Below are positions 62,813 to 64,000 of a stretch of DNA of 64,000 nucleotides, piece by piece. Made by a program: the position numbers and the translations under genes. The stretch covers positions 17,843-81,842 of the forward strand of contig JALWRX010000029.1 of assembly GCA_027080505.1 (NCBI GenBank), read 5' to 3'. The notes under the pieces were generated by a model that was given only the letters and a program-made list of their open reading frames with translations, had not been told where the DNA came from and searched no databases. This DNA comes from Ghiorsea sp. (GTDB lineage: Bacteria; Pseudomonadota; Zetaproteobacteria; Mariprofundales; Mariprofundaceae). Every line of letters begins with the position of its first letter. Position 1 is the first letter of the stretch.

Positions 62813-64000
62813 ATAACTCTATTTTTTGTTCTAACCAAGAAGACCCTACAAACTCTTCTTTTGATGTGTTGACCACCTTAAACACCAAAGCCTGGTCTTG
62901 CCACTCATAGTTCCCAGATATATGAGTATTATCTGCATGGACTGCAATAGTAATCGAATATGATCCTACTCCAAGATTCATTAGAAACTCAAAACTGCAT
63001 TCAATTTTCGAGCCTACTCTAGGATTCTTAATAACCTTTTGGTAATGGTATGTGTTGGTTCCAAAGATTGGTTGACCCAACCTATCTCTTATCAAATATC
63101 CTACAACAATTTGAGGTACTGGCTCATTAACTTTAACTTTTATCTTAAGCTGAACCTCATCTCCTACTGAAACATATTCAACTTCCTCATGCTTTCGGTT
63201 AAGGAGTCTTACCTCATCTACTTTAACCTCACCCGTGCCTGAAGTAGTTTTAACTATTCCATCATCATTTCTAACTTGTTTAATCGTATTATTTTCTTTT
63301 TCTGCTATCAGCGCATTATAAAAATCCATCACAGCTTCTGGCTCTCCATCCTTTAAAATAGAGCCTTTTTCCAATAAAATAGCTCTATCACATATAGCCT
63401 GAATGGCACCTCGATCATGAGAAACAATAAGAAGAGAAGTTCCTTGCTTCTGAAACATCCTAATCCTCTCAAAGCTTTTATGTTGGAAGTAAGCATCCCC
63501 TACAGACAAGGCCTCATCTACAATAAGAATTTCTGGCCGATACATGGTTGCCACACCAAATGCCACTCGCATCTGCATACCGCTCGAATAAGTTCGTACA
63601 GGCTGGTCAAAATATTCACCGATTTCAGCGAACTCTTCTATCTCACTCATCGCTGATGTTATCTGCTCATGGGTGAACCCCATAAGCCCTGCTGAGTGAT
63701 AGACATTTTGTCGTCCTGTGAGATCAGGGTGAAACCCCATGCCTAACTCTAATATAGCAGAAATACGACCATTTACGTGAACCGAACCACTTGATGGTTT
63801 CAGTGTTCCTGTAATTATCTTTAAAAGCGTACTTTTCCCAGCACCATTTTGTCCCACTATACCTACTGCTTCACCTGGGGCTATGTTAAAACTTACATGT
63901 TTTAGAATATGGTGCTCTTTTTGTGGCTTAGTGTTTAACCCAAACCAAGAAAATATTCTTGCCCATTCACTCGAATAATCTTTAAAAGATTTAGCGATGT
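62799..64000 (-). CDS. Polysaccharide ABC transporter ATP-binding protein (Wzt-like), N-terminus outside window
   Basis: GIVGQNGAGKSTLLKIITG Walker A, YSSGMQMRVAFGVA signature, Wzt-like C-terminal domain. The reading frame continues to the window edge upstream of the listed ORF start. Confidence 0.93.
   Translation of the reverse strand, partial: IAKSFKDYSSEWARIFSWFGLNTKPQKEHHILKHVSFNIAPGEAVGIVGQNGAGKSTLLKIITGTLKPSSGSVHVNGRISAILELGMGFHPDLTGRQNVYHSAGLMGFTHEQITSAMSEIEEFAEIGEYFDQPVRTYSSGMQMRVAFGVATMYRPEILIVDEALSVGDAYFQHKSFERIRMFQKQGTSLLIVSHDRGAIQAICDRAILLEKGSILKDGEPEAVMDFYNALIAEKENNTIKQVRNDDGIVKTTSGTGEVKVDEVRLLNRKHEEVEYVSVGDEVQLKIKVKVNEPVPQIVVGYLIRDRLGQPIFGTNTYHYQKVIKNPRVGSKIECSFEFLMNLGVGSYSITIAVHADNTHISGNYEWQDQALVFKVVNTSKEEFVGSSWLEQKIELYDEK

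Overview
64 kb window of a proteobacterial chromosome; the species is not identified from sequence alone. It combines housekeeping blocks with one clear accessory island. Left part (about 1-14.8 kb): a partial lipoprotein with 207-bp FG-GAP repeats, thrS-infC-rpmI-rplT, tRNA-Val, a CHASE2/adenylate cyclase, a cysteine desulfurase with an IscR-like regulator, alr, acs, an AsmA-like protein and tRNA-Phe. Middle (about 15.05-32.93 kb): an approximately 17.9 kb genomic island at the 3' end of tRNA-Ala(GGC). It carries a P4-type integrase, a second internal tyrosine recombinase, an AlpA-like regulator, a complete type I R-M system (hsdR-M-S), and a four-gene CBASS operon read as type II: CD-NTase, E2/E1-like Cap2, JAB/Cap3-like peptidase and a transmembrane-SAVED effector. 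The CBASS operon is divergently paired with a WYL regulator resembling CapW/BrxR. The island also holds a 7-repeat RCC1-like surface protein. Right part: trpE-G-D-C, YgiQ-like radical SAM, a c-type cytochrome cluster (including an SHP/DHC-like pair), coaD, rsmD, M16 peptidases, def, a 267-bp element with perfect 19-bp terminal inverted repeats, and a polysaccharide biosynthesis/export cluster that runs off the right edge. All family assignments come from reading motifs by eye; no database search was run.
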